From: Gloeophyllum trabeum ATCC 11539
Taxonomy: Eukaryota; Basidiomycota; Agaricomycetes; Gloeophyllales; Gloeophyllaceae
DNA length: 64,000 bases
NCBI RefSeq assembly: GCF_000344685.1
Contig: NW_006920411.1
Location: forward strand, 2,982,662-3,046,661
Direction of reading: 5' to 3'
Position 1 is the stretch's first letter. Each line of letters begins with the position of its first letter. The notes below the pieces were generated by a model that saw only the letters and a list, made by a program, of their open reading frames with translations, was not told where the DNA came from and did not search any database. This document shows positions 11,973-23,699 of this stretch, in pieces. The position numbers were made by a program, and so were the translations under genes.

Positions 11973-13122
11973 TTAGCACCTCTCCGCGGCGTTCTCCTTT
12001 CCCCTTATTCTCCTCTCTGCCTTCAGTTGTACAGCATCAGCATGGGTCGGCGACACCACGATGCTCAATGGCTTCCTTTCCCTGCGTTCCCTCCTGGGTA
12101 AGACTAGTACATTCTCCAGAGGAGGAGTTGGAGGAGGCGTCGGAATGAAAGCCATTTGCTTGGCCACGGGTACTATAACCTCGAAGGACCCCGGTACTTT
12201 CTCCTCCACCTCGAGGTCGACGTCGGGCGCACTCGTGACTTTTACTTCCGGCACTTCGATCTTGAACTCGAACCCAGAGGTAGAACTGGCGGCGTCCGGG
12301 CTCGCAGGCGGCGTCGGCAATCCACCCACACTGATTTGTGCCCCCTTCTTGACTTCAAACGCCCCCGCATTGGCTGACCCGATGTCAACGGTAACCCCGC
12401 CCTCAAATCTCGGCTGCCTAACGGGTATAGGGCCCCTGGCAATTATCGGCCTACCACCGTAGAAGCTGTCGCTCCTCACTCTGCCCATCCTACCCGCAGG
12501 CCGAGCACGAACTCGGTTAGCGGTCCCTACTTGACATTGAGTCCTGGGTTCGGTCTGATTCGGAGAAGTACGAGACTGACAGGACGAGCGGGACCTTGGC
12601 CTGGACACCCATGGGATCCAAGATAACTTGGTGGGGTCCGGGACAGCTGGCGGCTGCGGGCGCAGTTTCGGAGGCGAAACCGATGGGACCGTCGTGAACG
12701 TATGCGAGCTCCCGCAAGGTGAGGTGATGACGATTACAGGAATGGGTATCGACGAAGAGCGTGAACGGGAGGGAGCGGGTGATGACGTGGAATAGGGAGA
12801 TAGGGAAAGTAAGGACTGGAATAAGAAACCATGAGTACCTAAGGTGGAACAAGCCGCGACAGGAACTTACAAGTTGATGATGACTCTGATCAGCGAAACG
12901 GGGAAGCGAGTTTGCTTTCTCAGGCGCCAAGACCTAATGATCCTGATGAACTGACAGTCCAGGACGCAGATACAATAGCCAACGCACCTCTTCATTCGTA
13001 TCCACCATGGTATAGCTCGATCTCCATCCATTGTACAGGACGTACCAGACCGCTGCGAAGGCAAGCAGGAGAAGGAAGATTAGACCGAAGACAAGGATGT
13101 CGACGGGTGTTCCAAAGGACAT
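11973..13122 (-). CDS. Single-pass membrane protein with Pro/Ser-rich tail
   Basis: I join 12988-13122, 12871-12933 and 11973-12815. The phases agree and give 346 residues. The first exon encodes a strong membrane segment (VFGLIFLLLLAFAAVWYVLY) close to the N-terminus, so the long tail is probably on one side of a membrane. The tail is rich in Ser, Arg and Pro and holds PTPPASP and PTPPPTPP repeats. The frame stays open upstream, with another ATG at 13488, which would add 122 residues; the start is therefore uncertain. I do not recognise the family. Confidence 0.55.
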
Positions 13123-13488
13123 GACGATGTCCGAATCCGCGAGGAAATTGTGCAGCACGGAGAAGGGGAGGTGGTGCGAGTGGAGTTGCTTGAACGAAGG
13201 AGGGCTGGCGAGTGACTGCCGCCTTGACCTTGACCTCGAGGCGCCGGCAGAATCGAGTCCACGAACAAGCCGGGCACAGCGCAACTGCGAAGTCTTTAAG
13301 AGGTCTGCCAGGGTGGCTGACACTGTCTCCGCTGCGGAAACAAGTGTCGAGTATGGCGTCCGCCAGCTGGCGCTCGCGCTGCGTCTTCTGCTGGCGGCTG
13401 ACCGGCGGGCTCCGGCAACGGGCAGCGCTGGCGATAGCGACAGTCTAGATAGGAAGTCAATCATGAAATTGTTCGTGCTCGTCGACAT

Positions 13489-15600
13489 CGTGAGCGTAGT
13501 GTTGTCGACGTCGTTCGTAACGGTGGTCGTGGTTGTTCCAGACAACGGAAAGGAGGGAGAGGAGGGTGGGAGCCGGGGACTGTCAACACCAAACACGTCG
13601 GGCGCGAGGGGCTTCGCCAACGTAATATCCAGGCTCGCCCAATGACGTTCTGGAATTCCCCCTACCGCCGCGGAGTCCAAATCGGCCAGCCGAGCCAAAG
13701 CCGAGCCTAGAGCGTGGGTACTGTCAGGGGTTACTTTTGTTTCAAGAAGGTATGTTCCTTTGCCCACCTCGTCTCTGGGAATCACAATGCTGGTAGACCT
13801 TGTACTCGTGCAAAGAAACGACCCAAACCTTGTGCCTTGACGCAACTTTGCAATGAAAACATCGGGCAAGATACGGCTGCGGTTGCAGACCTGCGCATCC
13901 ACAATGCGCATCAGGTAGTCTATCTCTCAATCAGGCTGATCCTTGCCAGCTTGGTGATCCATCACGTATGTCTCCTCGACGTCGGTGGAGTGAGGTGTCG
14001 GTAATCATCGTTTCGCATGGGTACGTCGGGCCCGTGCCCCTGTAGTCGCCCGGGGCGGGTTAATCACCCGGGCCCGCCTCATCTGGGCTGTGCGATGGGT
14101 TGATGGCGCATTAGCCCCGGGCACCCATTGACAAGTAGCAATCGGTATAGCGCTTACATCTTGGCAGAGTCAAGATGGCCACATTGATGACATCGAGCGG
14201 TCTATGAGAGGACATCCACCTATGCACTGATACATAGGGGGTTGCCTTCCCAATGAATCAGTGCGACAGGCAGTCCGTATATCCAGATAGGATATATTCC
14301 TCCGCACCGCAATCACTCAGGATCATCTGCGCATCGGGGTTTGTGCACATCGATCCCGCAAACGTGTCACAGTGGTGAGGAGTCGACGGCATGTAGAGGT
14401 ACACTCCGGCGCCACGATATATCTCTCTACACGGGTGTAGCAAACACCCATAGCCACGCCGGAGACGAGCATCTGCTCCGAGGATCCGCCCGAAAACCGG
14501 GTCGAAGGACACGGCTGGCCGTTCAACCTGTCAACATTTCCTGCTGTTCGCAAGAGATCAGTCTAACAAGGATTAAAACGAAGAGCGGACCGCATATAGT
14601 CGGGAGAATCGCCCGGGTGTATGCATGGTCAACACTTGGAAGTATATGGCTTCCTCGAGAACTGCAATTCATAGCCTCTTCATAACCTAGCGAGTCCGAG
14701 CGTGCCATACACAAAGTTGGCGATATCACTTCATCTCGAGCTGCTGAGTCGCGCTGGGGATGGCGCAGGCCGCGATTCAAACGCGTACACACGATGGTGA
14801 CAGCCATCAGTATCCGATATCCTCTTCATATATCCTCACCGCGGCCTCCGCACTAGGCATTGCATCGTCTGACACGGACTCGAGAGATCGGAACATACGA
14901 CGATCTTCTATCCCAGTCGAGAGGTCATTAATATTTCCTTGCATAGCGAGGCCGACCGCGACGACGCGCTAGAAAAAAGACTTCAAAGCGAGCCCATTTG
15001 TAGGAATATCGGCCTCCCAAAGAGCATTGAATGGTGAGCGTTGTGAGGAAGGTGCAGAGAGCCGCTGAGACTCTTGAGACTGGACTGGTGCAGCAACGAA
15101 ACGTGACAGTGACTTGCATATAGTCACACCTAACCGGCCAGGTTAACGTTAACGTTCAGCATCACGCTCGAGCGGGCTCGCACGTTTTGTATACTCGAAA
15201 TCGCAATTTGCCTCTATGAAGGTTAGAAAGGATGTGGCATAATAAATCCCAGCACCGTTCCTCATCCCTGCAATTTCGACGGCAGAAGCCTTTGTGGGCG
15301 AGTTTCTGTCGATTTAAGTGATGATTAATGCCAATGGTGACATTCGTCTCGAATAGCTAGCGAAACCAAGAGAACAGAAAGTCAAGGGCGAGCTCAATAA
15401 ATGTCATCCAGCTGCGAGTTTACTAAAGCTAGTTTCTGCCAGAAGCCTGTCATGCTTCGCGATTAATATCCGTCTAGTCTCAGCAGTGTAGTCGAACATG
15501 CGGCTGCCTCGTGGCGCCTGTGCTGAAGCAGTCATAAATGAAGATACACGCTGCACCTTCACTTTACCACAAGACTATGATCGACTCAGACCCCGTCGCC
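13489..15600. other. Long stretch without a supported gene
   Basis: The minus-strand frame of the membrane protein stays open to 13911. Beyond that I see only short overlapping frames. A very GC-rich segment near 14028-14120 contains an imperfect palindrome around GGGTTAATCACCC. A minus-strand frame at 14258-14512 has many Cys and His codons but no recognisable motif. Confidence 0.4.
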
Positions 15601-16473
15601 AGCACGCTCAAGCCTTGGTGGACTATACCAGTCGCGCCTGCACTGTCTAGCCATGCCTGGACTTGTTCGTGTGAGCGTGTAGTGCTCTTTCGCCTAGCCG
15701 TTATAATTGACGTATCCTAACTCTGTACCAGACAATCCACTTTTGCGACTTGACTCCCAGCCCGAGCGTGCAGCGCCTCTTGGTATGGCTGCTAGCTACG
15801 GGCTGGCCGCTGCTTCTTGGCGACGTTAGACATGCTCTCCAAGTTTATGCCCGGCGGCTCCTGGACAATGTCACACACCGGCTCAGAATTGGTGGTGCCT
15901 ACACTGGCGTTGAACCAGCTTACTCGAAATATCAAGACCGAGATGAAGAGGAAAAGTACTGGCAATCTGCGTTCCGGCTCAAGACTTGCCTGGGCATGGC
16001 CCGCGCCAGGCATGGTGGCCAGAGTTGTTCGGAAATACCGCTGGTCATGTATTATTCGCCCCCCTTACCACCCATGGGCGAGAATCGTGGACCTCGCCGT
16101 CGAGATCCTGAAGCGACCGAATACCCATTGTCTCCCAAAGCTTTCTGCAAATGGCACCGCATGGTATTCAGAGGGCCGGTGCGCATTGCCTTGATATCCT
16201 TCCCCTGCGTCCTCTGAATTTTCAATGACCTTTATTGTCGTATCCCAGCTGCACCCAACTCTCAAAGAAGCGAAGAAACAAATTAAGAACTACAGCAGCC
16301 GCGATCGGCAGCAAATATTCAAAATCTCTCGTATGTTATCGGATGAAGAGGTCTTTGGGATGTATGGAAAGCGAGTCGAGTGGTGTCCCCGCTATCAAAC
16401 CATGTGGAAGGAGTGGCTTCAAAACAAAGGACCTGATGTCGCGATAGTCTTCCGGGCGAAACCCAGTCATTGA
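15600..16473 (+). other. Possible small hypothetical gene
   Basis: Open frames at 15817-16194 and 16225-16473 could be exons; a possible splice acceptor precedes the Leu-His-Pro codons near 16250. The last frame ends in a charged stretch (YGKRVEWCPRYQTMWKEWL) that looks protein-like. I could not build a phase-consistent model or assign a family. Confidence 0.25.
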
Positions 16474-16648
16474 GGGCCTCCGTAGCGTACTGAGCTAATG
16501 GCTGAACAACGGCCGTCTTATAAACCTCCCATGAAGAGTCGCACTACTACGGACGGAATCCACGTCTAGTCAGGTGCACAGTAGATAACAAAGCGAAAAC
16601 TACATTTTACACCAGCCGGACCTCCTCTTCAATATCACGACCAGAGCC

Positions 16649-19122
16649 TTACATTTGTCCCTTCCGCATAAGGTTTCTCCGCACCCTCCGACGCTCCGCC
16701 CCGAGCCCCTCCTCCTTCCCCCACCGCAAGTAAGGAACCGACCCCTTGTCAACGCCCGCGATGCTCTGCCCGTCTTCAAACCTGAAATCGAGCATCCCCC
16801 ACACTGGCAGCTCCAACTCACCCTTGACCAATACACGAGCGTCCGCGAGCGCTAGCGGTAGTACGGGTGTCAAGATTTGCAAGTGCGTACTCGTGGATGA
16901 TACGCCTCGGATGAGAGCGAGACCACGACAGTTCGAGGAAAGGGGGGACGGCGGGGCAGCTCCCTGAGTGTACGGAATAACCGGCCCGGCTTCCGGGCCT
17001 CCCAATTCGATCTCGTCCATCTCAGCATCGAGCGTTCCCTGCTCGCACTCCACCAGGCCTACGATGGCGCCGTTGAGTACTCGGACAACCTCCGAGGACA
17101 CGACGTCCTCAGTGCCAGGACCGGCTAGGTACACTCTGTCAATAGCGTCTGCCCAATCTAACTCGTATGGCCTCTGAGCGCAGAGCGGAAGAGCAACGTT
17201 CCATGTTGAGGAAAGGCACGATACGATTGATGACGGGTCTTGCGGAGGGAATATGGCGTGGAAGTAAGACAAGATCGACATTGTGCGGTGATCCGCAGAG
17301 CTGAAGTTCGTCGACAGAACTGAAGGCTCGACGCACTCTAGCGTGTAGTACCTCGCATCACCCTGAGGGCGAGCACTAGGTGCAGGAACGGCCGGCCATA
17401 CGTACTCTGCTATTGGCGGTTCAAACTCGAAGACATCGCTCGGCTCAACCATCTCTTCGATTTTGCGCGACAGATCCGCACCGAGACCTTTCGTCCAGCC
17501 CATGGTGTTCACTACCAGTGGAATGACGTCCCCTATTTTATCGGAGTTTCCCCCGCTGCTGGCGTCGGCCAAAAACTGGATATCAAGACGGTAGGATTGG
17601 AGCAGGGCATGGATTGAGGAGAGGTAATGTGAGGGAGAGGAGCGAGGCGAGGCCGAACCGATGTAATGTGCATGATTCGGGATGGACATATGGGTGAATG
17701 GGGGACCTGTTGCATGATATCAGAGCTGCACCAGTAACCCGCAAATTTAGCTTACGTACCAAAGAGAGGCGTATCGAGGACGTTCAGCGCGACCATGCCG
17801 CCAGGTGTGAACTCGGATTGACCCAGATCGCACTCCAAGAAGGCGACCCTTGCATACCTAGGAAACGTCACCGACTGTTCCGTTGTACCAAGCAACTTGA
17901 CCTACTTGGTTACCAGACGATTCAGCAAGGTTCTGGCAAACGTGCTCTTGCCCGCATTCTTAGGACCCTTCACGAGACAAACTGGAGGCTTCATATCCCC
18001 CGCCTTTGCGTGCGATAGTACAGCCGAGAGAGCAGCATCCCATGAGTCAGGCACGCAGAAGACTTGTGCGTCTCTGCTCGACTGACTAATCTACCTTGTA
18101 AGTCAATGTCCATGTCACTCAATAAAAGGAAGGAAAAGTACCAAGTGGACACCGCTGACACCAGGGATTAAGTTATCCCCACTCTGCCATCGAGATGGCG
18201 AGAAGACACCATCGAACGTCCTGCATATTCGACCCAAACCTTCAACATGGGTGCGCAATCCTTCTAGCCAGACAAGAGAACCGCCCTTCGGCACAGCTTG
18301 TTTCACGGACGACGGCAGCTCGGACGGAAATTCTGTTGAATCCGACGAGACACATCGTATGACAGGTATAGGGGAGGACCGCGGGGCAAAGACGCGGTGT
18401 GACACAGACGAGGCAGATAGTGTGCTGCCACACAGTGATACAGAGCCAGCTAGAACGGTGATAGTGTATGTTCCTAGAAGGCATACCGTCTCTCCCGGGG
18501 CAAGTGCAAGCAGAGAAGAGGTAGAGTCTCTGTCGTGGGAGGACAAAAGGCCGTACCGAGCGGCAGAGTCTGGTGATAGTCGGAAAAGATTATAGTCCCG
18601 CGTGGGTTGAAAGGTGCTCAGTGTGACGGTCGAAGGTTGCGCCTTGGGGAAAGAATGGACCGGTATATCCAGAAGGTCATTCACAGGTACATCCTGGGCC
18701 TCATCATCCGATGAATCGTACACCGGATTACTGGGTGACCAAGCTCGCCGCCTGGAGCTCGATGGAACTTCAGAGGCTACAAGACGGGGTAAGAGAGTAC
18801 TTCGCACATCCTCCTCCGAGCTTGAGGACTCTTCATCCTCGATGACGATTACGTCGTCTTGTTTTGCGAACGCATCAGTACCAGCGTTGGAGACAGGCTT
18901 TTGCTTTTTCTCGTTATGTTTAGCTCGCTTCTTTTTCTTGTCGGGGGACGGAGCGGGTACTTGACCGCTCAATTTCCGCTTTGACGTTGGTTTCTTCGAG
19001 ACTTTTGACTTCTCAGAAGACGCATCAGCAGCGGTGGTCGACGATGTATCAGAAGCAGGAGGTGTCGCTGATTGTTGAGACTGCGCGAGACGCGCTTTAC
19101 GCGCTGCGACGGCACTTAGCAT
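16649..19122 (-). CDS. GRC3: Polynucleotide 5'-hydroxyl kinase Grc3/NOL9
   Basis: Grc3 phosphorylates the RNA 5' end during removal of ITS2 from pre-rRNA, acting with the nuclease Las1 in the nucleolus. Exon 1 (from 19122) has a Ser/Lys-rich nuclear N-terminus followed by a beta-rich region. Later exons hold the P-loop GPKNAGKST (near 18000) and the Walker-B/lid segment VAFLECDLGQSEFTPGG (near 17840). The C-terminal exon 16649-17706 ends in a family-typical block, LVKGELELPVWGMLDF. The junction 17707-17759 is clean. Between P-loop and Walker-B either a 39-nt intron (17875-17913) or an in-frame segment with a TAG is present. The exon 1 to exon 2 join near 18080-18160 is unresolved. Confidence 0.9.
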
Positions 19123-19237
19123 GGAAAGAGAAGATTGAAACTCAGAACAGAATTTTGTGGCATTGTGGCTTCGCCCTCTACCTTCTGCCCATCGCTCGAT
19201 CGCCTGATCCTAAACCGCATCTACTACTTTCTAAAGC

Positions 19238-19837
19238 ATGGCTACACCGGTCGCATCAGGATCTGCTCCAGCGGAGCCGGCACCCACGCTGGTACTTTTC
19301 GCTCGAGGAGTAATGGCCCGGCTAGCCCTATGGGGTGCTCTTCGAGTAGCCATCAGAGAGAACTGGGGAAGTTCTGGTGCGACTGCGAAACAAACCCAAC
19401 TTCAGTTCGCATCGGAAATTGTGGACGCATTCGATGGGCAGGACCCCATCCCGGACGCCGTCGATGTGGAGGAGCTATTGATGCAGGTCATGGAGGAAGA
19501 GTTCGACACCCTCTTGGAGGACGACAGCGCACAGAGCGTAGCGACTGATATCTTGCGGCTGTGGGAGGAAGTCTCGCGAGGGAAGGAAGACTTGGTCTTA
19601 GAGTATGAAGGCAGGGCGGAGAAAATCAAAGGGAAGGATGTACAGGCACTGCGGGGTGTGCCCGATGACCCTGAACAGGACTGGAGCGATGGCGATGAAG
19701 ATCCGGAAGATGAAGACGGTGTGCCGACGCTGATAGATACGCAGCCTCAGCCTCAGCCTCCAGAACGTCCTCCGAGAGAAGAGCCGGAGGTAGACGAAGA
19801 CGGATTTACTACAGTCAAGAAAACGGGACGAAGATAG
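19238..19837 (+). CDS. TSR2: Pre-rRNA-processing protein Tsr2 (eS26 escortin)
   Basis: This single-exon gene encodes 199 residues. Tsr2 binds the ribosomal protein eS26 (Rps26), releases it from importin and keeps it soluble for 40S assembly. The N-terminal half shows the family signature: FARGVMARLALWGALRVAI followed by ENWG, then LASEI/VDAF-like helices. The C-terminal half is acidic (DGDEDPEDEDG), as usual for Tsr2, and probably shields basic eS26. The ATG is 115 bp from the divergent GRC3 start, so the two share one intergenic promoter. Confidence 0.9.
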   Translation: MATPVASGSAPAEPAPTLVLFARGVMARLALWGALRVAIRENWGSSGATAKQTQLQFASEIVDAFDGQDPIPDAVDVEELLMQVMEEEFDTLLEDDSAQSVATDILRLWEEVSRGKEDLVLEYEGRAEKIKGKDVQALRGVPDDPEQDWSDGDEDPEDEDGVPTLIDTQPQPQPPERPPREEPEVDEDGFTTVKKTGRR

Positions 19838-20173
19838 AAATGTACGTCGACGTAAAAATCACTTTTCCATACCCATGCTCACATCGGGAAGAAGAGATCA
19901 GACGAACGCAGAGCTCCTATAAAGGAGTCCCGCCCTTGCGACCAGCGCAATCCCGGACTACAACGACGGAGAAGCCTTGACTTGGTTATACCCCCTAGGG
20001 ATGGGTTGAGTCAGGTAGAAAGAACGCTACTGGGGCGCAAACAGGATATTGCATCGTCTTCCTTCCAAGACACCACTCTAGCATTGGAAGGCAGTGATCT
20101 AGAGACGCGAGTCATCTACAACACACCGTAGCACATGTCCACTACACGTGAATTTTGTAGCTACAACGTCAAT
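19838..20173. other. Convergent 3' intergenic region
   Basis: This lies between the 3' ends of TSR2 and the malate dehydrogenase gene. It holds a short palindromic CTCCTATAAAGGAG at about 19915-19928 and nothing else I can name. Confidence 0.5.
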
Positions 20174-21601
20174 TTATGACTGAGCGACGAAGGCTTTGCC
20201 CTTCTCGATGTTCTTCTTGAGGTCAGGCAGGCAGGCCTGGAGGAGCTTCTCCTCCTCGGGCGAGATGGGGCCGATAGGATGGATCTTCTCAACACCGTTG
20301 GGCTGAATGAAACTCATCAGCATCGTCTCCTCACAAACCACATGACAATAGACTTACGCCGAGCTCGACGTTGGACGAAAAGAAGTCAACGCCCTGGTCA
20401 GCGAAGAGCGGGCTCTTCACGAAGGTAGGCGTGACAAGGCCCTTCTCGCCGTTCAGACCCCTCAACACAGAGTTGGTGAAGCGGGCACCAGCGTACGCCA
20501 TGGAGAGCGTAGCGCTTCCAGCGCCATCCTTGGCCTTCACAACCTCGTCACCACCGAATTGGATCCTGTGTACCAGCTTTTCGTACGTCTCGCCCTTAAG
20601 GCCCTTACCGTGGGAGTTCTGCGAGAGGAGGGGCACGATAGTGGCACCGCTGTGACCACCGACGACAGTGACAGGCGTCTGCTTGGGGTCGACGCCCTGG
20701 ATGCCGCCGAGGAAGCGGGCTGCACGGACCACATCGAGGGTAGTGACACCGAAGAGGCGCTTGGGATCGAAGACGCCTTGCTTCTCGAGGGTGGCAGCGA
20801 CGATGGGGACGGTGGAGTTGACGGGGTTGGAGATGACACAGATGCAGGCTTGCGGGGAGACGCGGCCAATTGCAGCAGCAAGGTCACGAACTATAGAAGC
20901 ATTCGTCTGGACAGAAAGACTAAGTCTTACAGCAGATACCGAACACTGCGGTATAAACCTACGTTGAAGAGATCGTCACGGGTCATCTAAGGTCGGAGTT
21001 AGTGTGGGCTGCGTAGGATGTGTATATGGTCCACTTACACCAGGCTGAACAACGAAATGGTCAGGAAGGCATAATGTAAGATGGTCAGACTACGTACCTT
21101 TCTGGGGACACCAGCAGGGATGACGATAACGCGAGTGCCATCTAAGGCCTCGTCAAGTTTATCAGCAGCAAAGCCCTTCACCTATATGACATAGTCAGTA
21201 ACTGCTCGGATATCTTCACTATCATTGCCGGTAGTCCATGCGACAAAAACGGGCTTCAACAAGGTAGATTGGATATAATGACATTCCAGTACTGTCGAAG
21301 CCTCGGAGGAGATCCCAGGGCCGGCTGGCCGCCCCGTCGCGCATACATCCTCCCGAAGGAAATACACACATACCTCGCTGTTGGTGTCAACATGGCTAAC
21401 ATCGGCGGCGACACCAGGGGCACCGCGAATATCGTAAAGGTTCAGCTCAGTGACAAGCGGGTCGAGCTTGAGCAACAGCGAGAGCGGCTGTCCGATTCCT
21501 CCGCCGGCACCGAGCACGGCAACCTTGAATTGCCGCGAGGCGGAGGAAGAGAACATACGGCTCTGCGACGAGAGCGTGCGGATAGCAGAGCGAGCGAGCA
21601 T
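20174..21601 (-). CDS. MDH1: Mitochondrial malate dehydrogenase
   Basis: The enzyme oxidises malate to oxaloacetate with NAD in the citric-acid cycle. I join 21374-21601, 21098-21181, 21039-21044, 20963-20986, 20358-20906 and 20174-20302. All phases fit and give 339 residues, the normal length. A Ser/Arg-rich leader of about 24 residues suits mitochondrial import. The nucleotide fold has [19 protein letters not shown]. The active-site loop [14 protein letters not shown] is split by two introns, leaving a 6-nt exon for Pro-Gly. The catalytic His lies in VVGGHSG. The first intron (21182-21373) is 192 nt, far longer than its neighbours. The start is 177 bp from the divergent cyclin C gene. Confidence 0.95.
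21039..21044 (-). other. Six-nucleotide microexon of malate dehydrogenase
   Basis: The minus strand reads ...gttcag|CCTGGT|gtaagt..., a coding unit of two codons (Pro-Gly) between a good acceptor and a good donor. Without it the protein would lack two residues that are normally present between VPRK and MTRDDLFN in this family. Confidence 0.85.
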
Positions 21602-21778
21602 CTTGGTCGTCGTCGTGCGCGGTGGTGGTGGCGGTAAGAAAGCAGGAACGTTGCGTTCGCCGACTTGCCCCGCGCTTTTACCCGATCCCTCTCCGTTCCG
21701 AGACAGGTTCGGAATCGAAACTCTCAAGAGCAGCGGCCTCCCAGGCGTATTTTAGGTCCGTGTTTCTTGCGGACGTCG

Positions 21779-23248
21779 ATGGCGACCGACTTTTGGGCGA
21801 GCTCGCATTAGTGAGGTGAACGTTTGCCAGGCTCTCGCAAGAAAGCTGATGTTGACGCGTCTGCTAGCAAGCGATGGATTGTGGACCGCGCCGCTGTACA
21901 AAGGGCGCGAGCGGAGGACCGGCAATATGTCGACGACCCTGAATATCTCGATTTTCTCGGCATTTTTTTCGCCAATGGTGAGTAGCAGCAGATATCGGAC
22001 TACGGTGCATGAATGAACGGCGGGGTGGCAGCCATATCCAAGCTGGGCAAGAAACTAGGGCTCAGGCAGCGTGTCATCGCGACGGCCACCGTGTTTTTCC
22101 GTCGCTTTTACCTCAAGAACTCGTATTGTGAAACCGATCCCTTCTTGGTCATAGCTGCGTGCTGCTATGTGGCGAGCAAGGCGGAGGAATCACCTGTGCA
22201 CATCAAGAATGTTGTGTCGGAAGCTAGGTCGGTCTTCAGTCGTGAGTCAATAGTCCATCAGGAATGGCTCCTCCTCATAGCGGAGTTGAAGAGGACATGT
22301 ATGGCATCAAGACGTTCCCGTCTGACAACTCAAAGCTTGCGGAGATGGAGTTCTACCTCGTGGATGATCTGGAATGCGACATGACGATCTTTCACCCCTA
22401 CCGAACACTCATGACTTTGTGTTGTAAAGAAGGAAGCTCAAGCGATTTCGACACGGAGGCAGGGGAGCTAGGTGTAGGTGTTAACGATGGACCCCGCTAT
22501 TGGGGTACCGGGGAGGGTAAGCTTGAATTACCAGGACCGGCCCTCCAGATGGCATGGTACGTCTTTCTTCTCGCGCATATCTCTACATATGCTGATCACC
22601 CACAGGTTCATCATAAACGATACATATCGATCTGAATTGTGTCTTCTGTACCCGCCACACATGATCGCAGTCGCGGTCATCAACCTCACTCTTGTCCTGC
22701 ACAATCCCACCCGCACATCCATCCAAAACCAGTCAGCTCCCGCCCAAGCTGCCGCCCCCCGGCGATCATCGCGGCAAGCGAGCAATCACACCAAAAAACC
22801 TGCTCAGGACCCCATCAGTTTCCTGGCGAGCTTGAACGTATCCATGACACAAGTAGCGACGATCATGCAGGAGATTATCGCGCTCTACACGCTATGGGAC
22901 AGGTACAAGGAAGAGTCGCCCAGTGGCGAGACGTCCAGGGGGTCGTTGGCGGGTCAGCAGGGCTCCCCGTTCACGACCAGCAGCGGGGGCACGAAGCGCT
23001 CCGCCACGGGAGTCAGCAGGAGCGGGAGCGTGAACACCAGTAGCGGGAGCAACGGTGGCACGCCCATGGATACGCGGGAAGAAGGGGAGACCGGCGAAGA
23101 TGGGAAGATGGTGGTCACGCCGACGCTGTTGAGTCGGGTTCTGCGGAAGATGCGCGAGGCGAAGTTGGCGGACCTGGCCAGGGGCAGTGGACCGGGACGA
23201 CCGATGGCGGTGAATAAGATGATAGGAAGGGCGCAGGCCGCGGGATGA
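21779..23248 (+). CDS. SSN8: Cyclin C (Mediator kinase-module cyclin)
   Basis: Cyclin C pairs with Cdk8 in the Mediator kinase module and tunes transcription. I join 21779-21810, 21868-21977, 22032-22241, 22286-22556 and 22606-23248; phases agree and give 421 residues. The start MATDFWASSHYKRWI and the cyclin box LRQRVIATATVFFRRFYLKN match the family closely. The second fold continues through VDDLECDMTIFHPYRTLMTL and PPHMIAVAVINLTLV. Compared with yeast and animal cyclin C the C-terminus is extended by a Ser/Gly/Thr-rich tail after ALYTLWDRYKE, ending in a basic stretch. Confidence 0.92.
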
Positions 23249-23690
23249 AACCAAGAGAGTTTACGTAGTGTTTCAAAGGTACGAGGGTGAAGGTCCGATT
23301 GTAAGTGCCATCACATTCGGTGGCCAATTGCTCGTTCGGTAAAGCCGGTAATGAACCTTGCATGTTGCTAGTGGATATACAATCCCAGCATCGTCTATGC
23401 GTTGTCCATGCTTGCACCCGTCGATGCGGCAGAATCCAGAGTGTGTCGGCTGTCACCGTTACTATTGCTGGTACGAAGACTTCCAGTGAGCACCTATCCC
23501 CTCGGCGCTTACATATACCTTAGTCCGCACAGGCGACTGATATTATGCGTTCGATTGCATATCGCCTCGTGATATCTCTATTATACCCGATACCCGTCGA
23601 TCCTTAAAATTTAAAGAATTTACGAGCGTGCTTTGCCCCCTAGCCGTATTCTGTATCCACCTCCCCAACAGGCGTCGCCCTTTTGTACCT
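23249..23690. other. Intergenic region, nothing recognised
   Basis: No open frame with fungal coding character was found between cyclin C and the broken hydrolase. Confidence 0.4.
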
Positions 23691-23699
23691 ACTCACTCT

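Noticed and set aside
14258..14512. Cys-rich secreted protein on the minus strand
   Set aside because: There is no supported signal peptide joined to this frame and no consistent exon model.
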